DNA of 64,000 bases from Penicillium oxalicum. Taxonomy: Eukaryota > Ascomycota > Eurotiomycetes > Eurotiales > Aspergillaceae. The DNA lies in NCBI RefSeq assembly GCF_001723175.1, contig NC_064652.1, forward strand, positions 3,286,001 to 3,350,000, in the 5' to 3' direction. Below the pieces are notes generated by a model. It did no database searches, had not been told where the DNA came from, and saw only the letters and a list, made by a program, of their open reading frames with translations. Positions 10,942 to 21,241 of this stretch are shown here, in pieces; within the stretch, counting starts at the first letter, position 1; each line of letters opens with the position of its first letter. The position numbers and the translations under genes were made by a program.

Positions 10942-11457
10942 ATGAAGACCCTCCCTGTGCTACTCTCGACCTTGGCAACAGCCTCGCTACTCCTACATTG
11001 CACTCGAATTCCTTTCCTTTGTGTAACATTTCAGAATCATGCGTCCCACCAGTAGCTCGACCGTGGGCTCTTTGTGGCAATACTGATTTTGTAGGCTGTC
11101 TTGTCGGCATCAAGCTGGTGCGTAGCAAACGAGGCTCTCATGGGAATCATCGCCGGATTAGTCAGTGTATTCTTATCTTTACAGGCAGTTCGTGAGCTCC
11201 CCTGTGTAGACGCCTATGAATCTCGTGCTTATTGCGATCCGCAGTATCTTCGAATCAGCATTCACTTGCAGCCTCCATCAACTATTGCTCGCTGTCTGAG
11301 AGTCTGCTGTCTACTTTTTGCTGCCTCCTCGAGCCTGACTAAATTGACCGTTATCATAGTCGGTAGCTTCGTCTTTTTCCCCCTGCGGTCGATCATACCC
11401 TTCGTTGTGTTCATAGACTTCCTGAACATAGCTTCTTTTCCATTAGTGGCTAGTTAG
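10942..11457 (+). pseudogene. Candidate small secreted cysteine-rich protein, frame-shifted
   Basis: ATG at 10942 begins a signal-peptide-like stretch (MKTLPVLLSTLATASLLL). A shifted frame from about 10998 encodes a cysteine-rich segment (SCVPP, CGNTDFVGC). It can be spliced (donor GTGCGT at about 11118, acceptor TTTACAG at about 11186) to another with LPCVDAY, YCDP and RVCC. About eight cysteines result, a pattern common in fungal effector-like proteins. The signal and the body are out of frame by one base near 10995, and a hydrophobic tail to 11457 may not be coding. No family recognised. Confidence 0.3.
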
Positions 11458-11900
11458 ACGCATCAGATATCAACGTCTAGCTCGGCCACAAGTACTGTCC
11501 GTCGCATATTAATACACTAGACTGACATGTGTCCTACTGGTCGTCGCACTCGTCGGTGTTATTCGTGGGCACTGGCTACTGTCACTGGAGGTACTGTAAC
11601 TCTGGCTCTCCATGAACATTCCGAGTTCGTATTTGCTGACCAGACAAGCTTCAACTTTTTATGATCTCTCTTGGAAAGGTATTAGCATGCTTTATCCTAG
11701 GGATTCCATTATCTGAGCCGTGAATTATTCCAAGAGTGGGTTGGATTTCCGGAACGAGCATACACCAAGAGTTACTGATCTGGCAATGACGACTTCAGCT
11801 AAAATAGAACTCGAAATTCCTCAACTGCGGCCAGTCCACCGCTTCTTGATGAACTAGCCCCTTGTTGCATTCACAAAGTCAATATTGATCAATGATCCTC
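11458..11900. other. No recognisable gene
   Basis: AT-rich spacer with scattered stops in all frames. Nothing supportable. Confidence 0.45.
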
Positions 11901-12453
11901 CTATGTTTCTTCCGGATTTCCTGCCAACACCCCTGTAGAACAAGTATTCCAATCTTTAAGCACGCCAAGCAGACTTTGCCGCACCTCGTCCATGGACCGC
12001 TCAAATGAGACTAGACGAGCGACTTGGTCCCCCTCTCGACGTTTAAGATAGTCCCCCTCCCGACAGAACTGGTTGTTTTCGGCGCGCATCACTTGATTGG
12101 CCTCTTCAAGTCGCTGAGTATCAACATCTTTAGAGACGCACGACTCCCACACGCGACGGTACAACCCCACCAGTCTCGCTGCCTGTAAAGCAAGTTTCGG
12201 GTCCTCCCGTTCCAGGCGCTCCAGTGTATTAAGCACCGGTTGGAAAGGCTCTACGGCCAAATTACGTTTATCGTCGTTGGCATCTTGATACGGGCAGGGC
12301 TAGAGTTTTCAGTACTATGCGCTTGAATAACAGCATGGTGCCACTTACCAATCCGGCATCCGAGGGCGAAAATTGATTGGGATCCTTTCCGCTAGGGCTC
12401 GGCTGGGTATTGCAAAGTTCAGAAACTGGCAACACTTCCATGGATGGATCCAT
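11901..12453 (-). CDS. Hypothetical coiled-coil protein, two exons
   Basis: Exons 12453-12349 and 12299-11901, with a 49-bp intron (GTAAGT donor, CTCTAG acceptor), restore a single 167-aa frame. The start is the first ATG of the open frame (MDPSMEV). Residues 1-45 are Ser/Pro-rich. Residues from about 90 to 150 are highly charged with leucines (LERLERED, RLEEANQVMRAENN, LKRREGDQVARL) and should form coiled coil. The family is not recognised. It resembles, in size and design only, the small coiled-coil genes at 18931, 20698 and 29003. The open frame and splice signals suggest a real gene. Confidence 0.5.
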
Positions 12454-13262
12454 CAGTTCCAATCTAGCCAGATTGCTCAGGACTGGCAATCGCCAAGTTC
12501 TTTCTGACCTCTTTAGATATTGCGATATTGTGCTTCTTTATAGCTGCGACGAGCGAAAGCCACACCATACACTTCCGATTGCAAACCAACACCTGCATCA
12601 ACGTTCAGCTTGGTGGAGAGCCAAACGAAAGTCGTAGACCACCTCAACATTCTTGAGCTAGCCTTAGTCCTTGCCTATGGGGAGGGAGGAAAGCACGAGA
12701 GATATCTGAGGGCGGGTGAACCACCAGCACATTGGATAGGTCCACCAACAAACAACTTGATCTATCTCAAGCTCACCGAGCAAAAGGTGTTGAGGTGGGA
12801 TAGCTGGGAGGGTTTGCTACTACAGTACAACTGGTGGTGTTGCTTCAACTATTGGCAGTAGCGCACCTTGACCAGATTCAGACGGTAATTAGGTCATCAT
12901 CAACAGCCTGCTCATCGTCGTCGTAAGTCGATACCAGTGGTGGAAAGGATACTTTTTTGGTATGACTTGTTTCAAGTCTACTTTGCGTTAGGACTAAACC
13001 GAGTTCTACAATGAGCGCTGAGCTTCTACGTGCTCGATATCTTATACGTCAGATGTTCACGACCTGTGTGTAGCAGATACTACGGTGCTGATATCAATGA
13101 TTTGATGTTTTTGAAAACAGGGAGTTACTGTACTGTATTGCATATTGAAGTATACCATTGCAAAGATAACCCCTCGAACCAGTAGCTTCTGCCTATGTAG
13201 AAAGTATTTGCATTGTCCCCTTGAAGAACTGGTCTTACCGCCCACATCCCACTTTTCAGTTT
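12454..13262. other. No recognisable gene
   Basis: Upstream region of the coiled-coil gene plus spacer. The plus-strand open frame 12610-12861 has no recognisable features. Confidence 0.4.
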
Positions 13263-13655
13263 TCAGTATCGTCGGTGAGGCATGGGACGCAGTCGCTTCA
13301 TCCATTCACGCCGATCACGTCCCCTGTCGCCCATTTTCTTTGGCTGGCGGTGGTTTATGGGCGTTTCATTTTCATTTTCACCGTTAGAAGCCCGTGCTTT
13401 GGGGGGGGGGGGGAGGCACCACGCCTCTGTTGTGGGGAGCTGCTGACGAAACCGCAGTCGAATCGTAGTTTCCGTACGCTCCCTGGACGGCTGGGCTACA
13501 ATGTTCGGGACTGGCATCTGCTTCGGGTGGATCTCATAGTTGGGAACCTTGGTCCTTCGCGACGGCCGGGCTTTGGCGGTGCGTTGAAGCAAAGGTGCAG
13601 CGTCGCTGTTATCCCCTTCAGGGTGGCGCACTTGTCTGTAAGAAATGTTGGCCAT
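13263..13655 (-). CDS. Weak hypothetical ORF, basic and proline-rich
   Basis: Open for 130 codons from ATG 13655. It could extend upstream through an acceptor-like AG near 13695. The composition (many Arg, Pro, Gln) is protein-like but has no recognisable domain. The frame crosses a 12-base poly-G tract near 13402 where length errors are likely. It may be a shadow or an exon. Confidence 0.2.
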   Translation of the reverse strand: MANISYRQVRHPEGDNSDAAPLLQRTAKARPSRRTKVPNYEIHPKQMPVPNIVAQPSRERTETTIRLRFRQQLPTTEAWCLPPPPKARASNGENENETPINHRQPKKMGDRGRDRREWMKRLRPMPHRRY

Positions 13656-14022
13656 TTCTGCGTCTGGTATAAGGACAATCTGCGTTTCAAGTGATTTTCC
13701 TGACTATTTATCCCCTATAGATAACTATACATGCATATGGGCATACAAAATATGCCGCATTCTATCGTGGCAGCTTGAAAAAGTCCCGGGTTGATTAAGA
13801 GTGACAACATGGCGGTCTAGGGGTCTTCAAACTGGGGTCAAAGGCTGTGCTGTAAAGTGGGGGGTGACAGTGCTATCGCGATGGCCTTTTCGATCCTCAG
13901 ATTCCCGCTCATCCCTCTCTGTTGGCAATGTGTGAGGCTCTGCTGAGTCCGCTTAATAAAACTTGTGCCCTTTCCTTTCAACTTGCCGTCCAACCCTCAG
14001 GTTTTCAACGCCATGTCAAGTA

Positions 14023-14223
14023 GGCCTTGCAATTACTCGCGAGCCGTACGACGGTAATACACTAGTAATCGAGCCGATCGAACCGCGAGTTTTTCTGGCT
14101 CGCTATATATAATAATAAATTACCGGCTCGATTTTACAATACCGTACGAGCGGGAAGACTCGCGAGTCCTTGGCTCGCGAGTCGAGTCCAAAAAGCCGGC
14201 TCGCCGCGAGTAATTGCAAGGTC
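14023..14223. mobile_element. MITE copy 1 (TA target duplication, about 19-bp TIRs)
   Basis: The 201-bp element begins GGCCTTGCAATTACTCGCG and ends with the near-complement CGCGAGTAATTGCAAGGTC, flanked by TA at 14021-14022 and 14224-14225. It has no coding capacity. The interior is rich in CTCGCGAG palindromes. About 120 bp of the core is shared with 15671-15910. TA duplication suggests mobilisation by a Tc1/mariner-type transposase. Confidence 0.8.
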
Positions 14224-14282
14224 TAATGTCAAGCTTATTCCGTTGAGCTTATAGTATAGTCTCGATTAAATGGCTCTATCTA

Positions 14283-14606
14283 CTAGCGTCTAAAAGATGG
14301 TTGCTGAAACCACCCCGTTGATGCAGGTTTGAATGATCGGTGAAGTGGGGCCTTAGGTGGGGTTAAGCACAATTGGGGGAGAACAGGGCTGGCTTTAGGA
14401 TTGTTCCGTATAAGATCGAATACTTGTGGTGACAAATAAAGACCTCGTCCAACCCAAGACACAGTTTCCGAGTCCACTTCCATGGCGACTTCCAGCAACA
14501 AAAATCGTGCATTACTCCAGCGACTGGACCGGCGACTGGACCGAGGCGGCCGGGGCGTTTCTTGAGTCATATACTGAATAGCATTATCGCGAAGTGAATT
14601 ACTCAA
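14283..14606 (-). CDS. Weak hypothetical ORF of 107 codons
   Basis: Begins MSNSLRDNAIQYM. An Arg/Ser-rich stretch is followed by a segment with some hydrophobic character. It lies just beside MITE copy 1. No domain recognised. Could be an exon of a larger lost gene. Confidence 0.2.
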   Translation of the reverse strand: MSNSLRDNAIQYMTQETPRPPRSSRRSSRWSNARFLLLEVAMEVDSETVSWVGRGLYLSPQVFDLIRNNPKASPVLPQLCLTPPKAPLHRSFKPASTGWFQQPSFRR

Positions 14607-14800
14607 TTTCTTACTCCTTTCCTAGGGCATGCCAATTACCTTAGGGTGTCGGCTCTTGTACTCATCCGTTACGTCAACTCGTGCTACCAGGCCCATAGTA
14701 ACTATCCCAACCCAAGCGTTGTGCTTATCTCTTTCGTGCCCTAGACTTGGCGTGGAGCGAGCCAATTAAAATGGAGATTAAACGCCTGGGGTTCGACCCT

Positions 14801-14828
14801 GGTTCAACCCCGCTCTAGGGGTTGAACC
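14801..14828. repeat. Perfect 11-bp hairpin
   Basis: Arms GGTTCAACCCC and GGGGTTGAACC with a 6-base loop, preceded by a partial third copy (GGGGTTCGACCC). It looks like a tRNA T-arm at first sight, but no cloverleaf surrounds it. Confidence 0.6.
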
Positions 14829-15670
14829 CCTGTGGCCGATGGGAGCATTTTACATTTGGTAGGAACGAGTTGGTTATGACCGAAGCGACGCGGTTTTCTT
14901 TCTTTTAGAGATGATAGTACGTCGCTCTACATTCAGTCGGATGAATACTGTGCGGATCGCCCGCATCGGAAAATTAAACTGCGTTTTTCAACATTCGCGC
15001 AGCGCTTCTACTGGTGATTGGGGATATATATCTTTAGCTTCAAACGGTCGACCCATCACTAGTCCGCGCGAGTGAAATAGAACCCAGTCATCTCATCAGA
15101 AGTTGTCCAATAAAATACACTATTGACGAATTTACTCCAATCCAGGTGTCCAAGGTACTATATTAACTGATAAATTCGGAGTCAGGTCGGATCTTATGGC
15201 CGAGAACGATTGACTGGATAAAAGTCGCATCGCTAACCCGAGGAGGATGGATTCTCGACTTCTCCTAGTGTCCAGTGTCAGGACTCATCCTTTGGGGAGT
15301 AAGCCAGAATGAATCTCCACCGTCGCAGTGAATGTGTAGACTGGTCTCTGACGCGTTCGCATCCGCCCGATAGCACGAAATGGACGAGGGCAAAGCCCCC
15401 CAAGCTTTCTGCCCTCCTTGATCTCATTACTACTGCTGTATGCTATAACGTACTAGTACTGTACCACCGTCTGTTGGATAATACCGTCTGTAGGAATATC
15501 CCTGAACAGAGGGGTAGTAAACGCGCCTATTCCCTGTTAATTCTATGCTACGAGGCGAGAAGAAGGTCAGAGCCCCCTAGCCTGGCCTCAGTGCTGTCCG
15601 ACGTACTTGCATGCAATGAACTTGATTATATAGTAGCACGTGTGTTAGTATGCCCGGCGTATTTGACCTA
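14829..15670. other. No recognisable gene
   Basis: Spacer up to MITE copy 2. The 120-codon frame at 15309-15671 lacks recognisable motifs and ends at the MITE border. Confidence 0.4.
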
Positions 15671-15910
15671 GGCCTTGCAATTACTCGCGAGTTCGAGCCG
15701 GGAAGGCCGGCCCGCGGAAAATTACTCGCGAGCCGAGGACTCGCGAGTTCGAGTCAGAAAGTCCGGCTCGCGAGCCGTACTACGGTAATACACTAGTAAT
15801 CGAGCCGATCGAACCGCGAGTTTTTCTGGCTCGCTATATATGATGATAAATTACCGGCTCAATTTTACAATACCGTACGAGCGGGAAGACTCGCGAGTAA
15901 TTGCAAGGCT
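15671..15910. mobile_element. MITE copy 2, inserted at the left edge of a LINE fragment
   Basis: 240 bp, same TIRs (CCTTGCAATTACTCGCGAG and its complement), TA flanks at 15669-15670 and 15911-15912. Compared with copy 1, it has about 90 extra bp near the left TIR and lacks about 40 bp near the right TIR. Each copy is therefore a different internal deletion of a longer parent. Confidence 0.8.
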
Positions 15911-15912
15911 TA

Positions 15913-16958
15913 CGGCAGAGCTTAGAGGATTAACTCTGGCACTGCAGATAATAGTCGACATACCGCCAACGGGCGTACCACCAAATCGAAGCGCCGTTAT
16001 ATTCACTGACCACCAAGCCGCCATTTAAGCCATCCGGAACACCAAGCACCCGTCTGGACAACATATTCCGGTCGAGGCGACCCGAGCGCTTGACGAAAAT
16101 CGAAGCCAGAGATGGGAATTGCAATTTCGATGGATCCCGGCACATCTCAGGGTGCCTGGTAACGAGGCTGCTAATCAAGCTGCGAAGGAGGCCGCCGGGG
16201 CCGATCCGACCGCGAGAGCGAATGCCGATCCGCGACTAGAACCAGACACCTTGCGCACACTCATAGCAACCGCTAGATGTACTATTTGCCGAGCCATGCG
16301 AAAAGAGTGGGAACAGGAGGGGAAAATATGCAAGCATGGTAGAGAACTCTACAAGCTCGGAGTGCGAACGGGCAAAGCGATCCTCGATATAGGTATCGGG
16401 GCACATAGAGCAATTAGCTCGGCTATTACGTAGATACGTATAGGCAAGATCGGTCTACGGGCCTACCTCCACGCTATTAGCGGGGCCGATACAGACCAAT
16501 ATCAGTGCGGCCATAGATGAAAGACGGTACGACACATCCTGCTCGAATGCCGGAACTGGGTGGAAGAACGACATCAAATGTGGGCAGGCAAGTCTCCATG
16601 CGTTGATATCAAGCGCATTCTCTGTAACCCGCCAATGGCAGTACAAGCAGCCAAAATCTTGAGGACTGGACTGCTAAGACAATGCCGGGCAGTGCCGTCG
16701 ACGGTAAAAATACCTATAGCGAGAAGACGAGTGATTTTTGGTAAATAGAAGTGGAGAAGGGTCAGGAACGGTAGATAGAAGCAGCACGGTTAATAAGAGT
16801 ACGAGTCGGGGTGGAACCTACTAGAGCAGACGGAGAAGCTATTCGGACGAGGAACAGCTTGCTTCCTGAAAGTGCGGGCGAGGACACCAGTATATATAGC
16901 CACACGCTGCATAGCTGCCTTAAAGCGGCTGGGGCAGTCTGTGAATCAATCAATCAAC
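15913..16958 (+). mobile_element. 3' fragment of a Tad/I-type LINE: RNase H and zinc knuckle
   Basis: The translation gives an RNase H segment (TAELRGLTLAL, FTDHQAAI, WIPAHLRVPGNEAAN) followed by a Cys-His motif (QCGH, then HILLEC). This is the usual C-terminus of fungal LINE ORF2. In-frame stops at AAI-TAA-AIRN and AIT-TAG-IRI fit CAA/CAG to TAA/TAG changes, and a TGA follows QCGHR. The 3' end is marked by a short ATCA-repeat tail at about 16943-16958. The reverse transcriptase is missing; nothing of the LINE is recognised left of the MITE. Confidence 0.75.
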
Positions 16959-17852
16959 TGGTTTGTGTTTTTTGACCCCGGCCGATTTACTTCCAGGAAC
17001 GCAGCTGATGTTCCTCGAAATCCGTTAACTCCTGGGAACTCATAGGCTGGCTCCACTACAGCATGTCACCCTAAACCAGCGCGCTAACCGCTCATCTCTT
17101 TAACTGCAATTCTAGTAGTTTTTGAATCTATATAGACCTTACTGTTCACCTCGATGAAATTGTTCAAACTATTAAAAGGTTCGTGACGGGAATTTTTCTT
17201 CGGATTCAAAGACACCTCGGGAAACTAGGTAAGCTAATCATTGAAGAGTGTCAAAGTTGACAACCTGCTAAGACTAACTAGAGAGTTTTTCAAGTGACCT
17301 ATCCGAATCCGGGCTTTGATACTTAGTATGCAAGTTTGGTATGCAAAAACTGGCGCCGACACACAATATCTGGACGCATGAACGTATGTATAGGAAAAAT
17401 ATGCGAGTGGAGGGCGGAGTGCCCTAGTAAGGTATTGATATCAAGTGTTGATACGTTCTATAGGCCTTCTATGCCTTGCTTGGATTTTGGAATGCTGAGT
17501 CCCGAGAGGGGAAAGACTGTACTGATCCTACTATTGAAGCTACTGTATCTGATTTCATCGCCTGTATAAGAAGCCCGGGATGGGGAAGATATAGATGCGT
17601 GGTTCGGCTCGCTGGTACCTTGTTATTAAGACTGAAAATGACCCACTACCAAACGTTGAACGGTTACTCCCAGGAAACACCCGGGCCTCTTGCGGGTCCA
17701 CTATGGAGATACCTAGAGAGCAAACGACTTGAGCCTAGAATACATCCTCCCTATATAAGTTAATCCTAAGTCATCCTTATTTTCTCGCTTCACCCTTTAC
17801 CTAACTATGCTACGGTCACCCTTGCAACATACATTCGATCCAACGTCTTGAT
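16959..17852. other. No recognisable gene
   Basis: AT-rich spacer between the LINE tail and the Cys-rich ORF. Short frames only. Confidence 0.4.
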
Positions 17853-18248
17853 ATGGACTGGAATACGCATCTCCTGACCTTGTTTGGTCGGGCCCTTGGA
17901 GATATTCTGCATAAGGAACAATGCGTCTGGGAGGGCGCCAACCAAGGCCGATGCCGGAATACCGTGCCAATAGAGTCTCGAAAATATGGAGCAATTTGCC
18001 TTGGCATGATTCAAAAAGCTCCTTCCACCTATACGCTGCAGCAAAAACTCACAGAGGCGGCAAAATATATGCTATGTGCGAACTGCAAACATTATCGCGG
18101 CCGAGCTCAGGGGTGTGCTAAACGATGGGTTGAGCTATTATTCCCCCAGGGAAGCACTCTGAGAGACCTACCCGCACAGTCCTGGCCTGTTAGCATTTCC
18201 TACGGGGCAGAATCAATCAGCTTCACTCGGACTTCAGCTTACTCCTGA
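17853..18248 (+). CDS. Hypothetical protein with paired Cys motifs, possibly zinc-binding
   Basis: 131 codons from ATG 17853. Residues 24-35 have C-x10-C (EQCVWEGANQGRCRN); residues about 74-88 have LCANCKHYRGRAQGC. This resembles the Cys-rich segment before GIY-YIG (T5orf172) domains in fungal proteins, where C-x-G-x-C-x-N is followed by an LC-x-x-H stretch, but no GIY-YIG domain follows here. It may be a fragment of such a gene. Confidence 0.35.
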   Translation: MDWNTHLLTLFGRALGDILHKEQCVWEGANQGRCRNTVPIESRKYGAICLGMIQKAPSTYTLQQKLTEAAKYMLCANCKHYRGRAQGCAKRWVELLFPQGSTLRDLPAQSWPVSISYGAESISFTRTSAYS

Positions 18249-18930
18249 GGCTATGATCCTCAATAACGCATTTAGAGTGATAGTAGGTGCAGGAACCGCG
18301 TGAGGTGTCCCCTAGCTTCAATACAGAACGATCTCTATATACATAATTAACCCTACTGCATCTAGGGCGGAGGAGCTACACCGACAAAACTAGGATATTC
18401 TTCTGTTGATATTCCATAATCAGGGCTCCCTCTGCTCACCGGGCATCATGCGCCTCCTCTATAACGTCTCTTACACAACCGTCCGGAAAACAGGTTGAAA
18501 TTCTGAGATCGTTCAGATTGTTTGCCTATTTGACGGGTTCCGTTTGAGTAGGATATCAGGCTCTGGCGATGGCGCACCTGAGCGGCGCTTACGCTCGCGG
18601 TCAACGGTGGGGTTGGGCACGTCTGGCACGGTCGAATCTTTTGACCTGCCCCAGAGACCACTCTGTCGAGCCCTATACAATGAACTTCGAAGTGCCCGAA
18701 TGAAGCCTTTTGGCCGAGGAAAAGAGTCTTGGCACTTCATCTTGATCTTGGATCGATTTTGAAACGGATGATTAGTAGCTTCGGGAACATCGCAGCCTCA
18801 TAGCAGCGTCTTCTAGGTACTTGAAACTTGTATATTTAAATCGATAGAAGATCTCTGGCAAAATGCACAACAAATACGTGAAGAAAAATATCAGGGAGAG
18901 GCCCTAAGACATTTAAATAAAATTGGAATC
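18249..18930. other. No recognisable gene
   Basis: Spacer. The opposing short frames near 18513-18762 show no domain. Confidence 0.4.
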
Positions 18931-19356
18931 TCAGCTATCCGGTACCTTGGCCTTAGCATTTTCCGAGACAGCCTTGTCCTTTCCGCCCACGTCCCCCGCT
19001 TTCTCTGACTCCATGATAGAATCGAGGATCGATTTAGCTGATTGTTGATCACAACCGCTCTCTGATGCCCCACGTTCCCGAAGTAAGTAGTCCACAACCG
19101 CACCCAACCTCTGGCTGAGATCGTAGAAAATGTCCGCTAACCGAGTAACTTGTTCTAATTCATCGGTTGTTCGTTTCAAATCATCTTGGACAGACTTTAA
19201 CCCCTGTTCGAGTTTGGTATGGGCTTGCTCCGCTCGGAATGCCCGGATATCGAGCCTTGCAACAGTACGGAGGATGCCCTTGATTTGTCAGAAGAGCCAG
19301 ATAAATTTGTTGGCGAAAAGAGCGAGTTACAAAGATGAACCTACTGGGTCGTCCAT
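18931..19356 (-). CDS. Hypothetical coiled-coil protein, two exons
   Basis: Tiny exon 19356-19345 (MDDP), a 66-bp intron (GTAGGT donor, CTTCTGAC branch), then exon 19278-18931. About 119 aa. Residues 10-60 form an evident coiled coil (LDIRAFRAEQAHTKLEQGL, DDLKRTTDELEQVTRL), followed by a Lys/Asp-rich tail. Family not recognised. The tiny first exon is inferred from phase and splice signals, because the main frame has a stop right before the acceptor. Confidence 0.45.
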
Positions 19357-19935
19357 GTGGGTGTCGGTAGGATAGCACTTCGCTAAGGATGCTACAACTG
19401 GAAAAAGGTATTCTGGAACGAATTCTTTAGTCGATTTAGGCGACTGGACAGAGAAAGCTCTATTTATGTTCTGAGAGGCTCGCCTAAGGTTGGTTATGGC
19501 TAGTAGATCTAAGATAATGCCGGTTAGTGATTTTCCGAGATAGTCGCTCAGGTGCTCTTCTGAGGCTAAATTCTTGCTGAAATCTCATGGAGCGGTCTTG
19601 TAGACGGTGGAAATTGGAAACCATGTGTCAGTTTCCAGTCCTTACATTGGTGTGTGTCAACGGCTATAGACGTGGCCATAACCGCTGCCGGGTTTCTCTG
19701 GGTCCATAATGAGCAGGGAATGTCTACCAGAGCACCAGGGCAGAATAATTAACGAACGTGTTGCTTGATTTGTGGACGCGAGTTAAATCAAGTCCCCGAA
19801 CGATTTAACGGTTAGAATGTCACCACGCAAGCGTTGAACGGTAGCTTTGTAGCTCAAGACAAATGACTCAGAAGGAGCTAATTGAGAAGCTTACTACTGA
19901 AGGAGGGGCCGAGTCTGTTCTATAATCCTGGAGGG

Positions 19936-20233
19936 GGTGGTGGTGAAGAGAGGGTGGTGGTGAAGAGAGGGTGGTGGTGAAGAGAGGGTGGTGGTGAAGA
20001 GAGGGTGGTGGTGAAGAGAGGGTGGTGGTGAAGAGAGGGTGGTGGTGAAGAGAGGGTGGTGGTGAAGAGAGGGTGGTGGTGAAGAGAGGGTGGTGGTGAA
20101 GAGAGGGTGGTGGTGAAGAGAGGGTGGTGGTGAAGAGAGGGTGGTGGTGAAGAGAGGGTGGTGGTGAAGAGAGGGTGGTGGTGAAGAGAGGGTGGTGGTG
20201 AAGAGAGGGTGGTGGTGAAGAGAGGGTGGTGGT
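19936..20233. repeat. 17-bp minisatellite, 17 perfect units plus a partial
   Basis: Unit GGTGGTGGTGAAGAGAG repeated without variation from 19936 to 20224, then 9 further bases. Since 17 is not a multiple of 3 and the unit lacks stops on the minus strand, all three minus frames stay open and encode the same 17-residue His/Pro/Ser/Thr cycle. No start context or domain suggests translation. Confidence 0.95.
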
Positions 20234-20697
20234 AGGAGGGCCATAAAGCATGGCTGAAGAATAGAAAGGCGATCATCTCAGGCTTCGTGTCCCAGTCCTA
20301 ACGATCGTGTCAGAGAAGTTTGACACACATACCGCACCGCAAATAAATCCATCATAGTCAATCGTCGGCCATCGTGCTTAACTTTAACGCTGGATGATCT
20401 TAACCACTGAAGATCACCCAGGCTAAGAAATAGATGGCTCGGCGATTGATCAGCTATTACCAACAGCGTACAACATGGTCTAGCTCTTATAACGAAACTA
20501 AGCTACTGCTAGCCAATTAAGCGCTAACAGAACGACGGCATTTGCAGTGTGCTTCATTCAGAGTTGCGATTGCAAATCACAATGCGAAATAGTCTCCGCG
20601 GAGGACGATCGAGACGCGGCTCTATCGACTAATGACGTGGGGTGTACTATACATATTGCGCTGATACAGTTGCACCTATCTTAGCACCTTTCTAGTC

Positions 20698-20990
20698 TCA
20701 CGGCCTTCTTCCGTTTCCTTCTATTGCTTCAACAGGCAATTTATTACCCCTATATAGCAATACGTGTTTCTTGCGTACAAGGTTATGTTGAGTGGTCGAA
20801 ATCCTCCTTTCACTGCAAATTAGATCTAACCGTGCCATCATTGCCTCTTGGGTCTCCTTGAGATCGTGTATTTCCGCTTTCAGTGTTACGGTTTCCTTAG
20901 ACAATCTCGCGTTATCAGCCAGCAAGGCTTGGATGCTCCCTTGCCCAATATCTATGGGAAAAGGGTCGATTCGTCTTTACGGTCCATTAA
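20698..20990 (-). CDS. Coiled-coil ORF fragment
   Basis: The minus frame contains SIQALLADNARLSKETVTL followed by KAEIHDLKETQEAMMARLDL, a clear heptad pattern, then a basic tail ending at 20698. The 5' end is not resolved. It may be the last exon of another small coiled-coil gene like those at 11901, 18931 and 29003. Confidence 0.3.
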
Positions 20991-21070
20991 TGCCACCATA
21001 TTTGAAGTTAGGAAATCATGAGAAAGGGCAAAGTGACTTACTAGGGTCGATTTCGGGGCTAGAGGAGTTC

Positions 21071-21241
21071 ATGTCCGTTAGCAACTCTAACGAAACCTAT
21101 CATGATGGCACTCAGATCCCTTACCGTTCAGCGTCGGGTAAAGCTTTCGCGTCTGGCTCTGATGTGTACGTTGATCGCGATTCTAAAAAGAACATCAACC
21201 AAAACATTCACTGGCCTTTCCGTCCGGGAATTCCTGCTTAG
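21071..21241 (+). CDS. Small ORF of 56 codons
   Basis: ATG 21071 to TAG 21241, starting MSVSNSNETYHDG and ending WPFRPGIPA. Its codon usage looks more protein-like than the surrounding stop-dense DNA. No family recognised. It may be a small real gene or the terminal exon of one. Confidence 0.25.
   Translation: MSVSNSNETYHDGTQIPYRSASGKAFASGSDVYVDRDSKKNINQNIHWPFRPGIPA

Noticed and set aside
14790..14830. tRNA-like GGTTCAACCCC and GGTTCGACC motifs
   Set aside because: Only the T-arm-like hairpin is present; no acceptor, D or anticodon stems can be paired around it.
19936..20233. CRISPR-like array
   Set aside because: The repeats abut without spacers, and the genome is fungal.
19868..20276. 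Three long minus ORFs of His/Pro/Ser/Thr repeats
   Set aside because: They are the same 17-bp minisatellite read in three frames; no start context or flanking domain.
20792..21241. 149-codon plus ORF over the coiled-coil exon
   Set aside because: Its first two thirds are antisense to the minus coiled-coil frame; only the last 56 codons were kept as a weak candidate.
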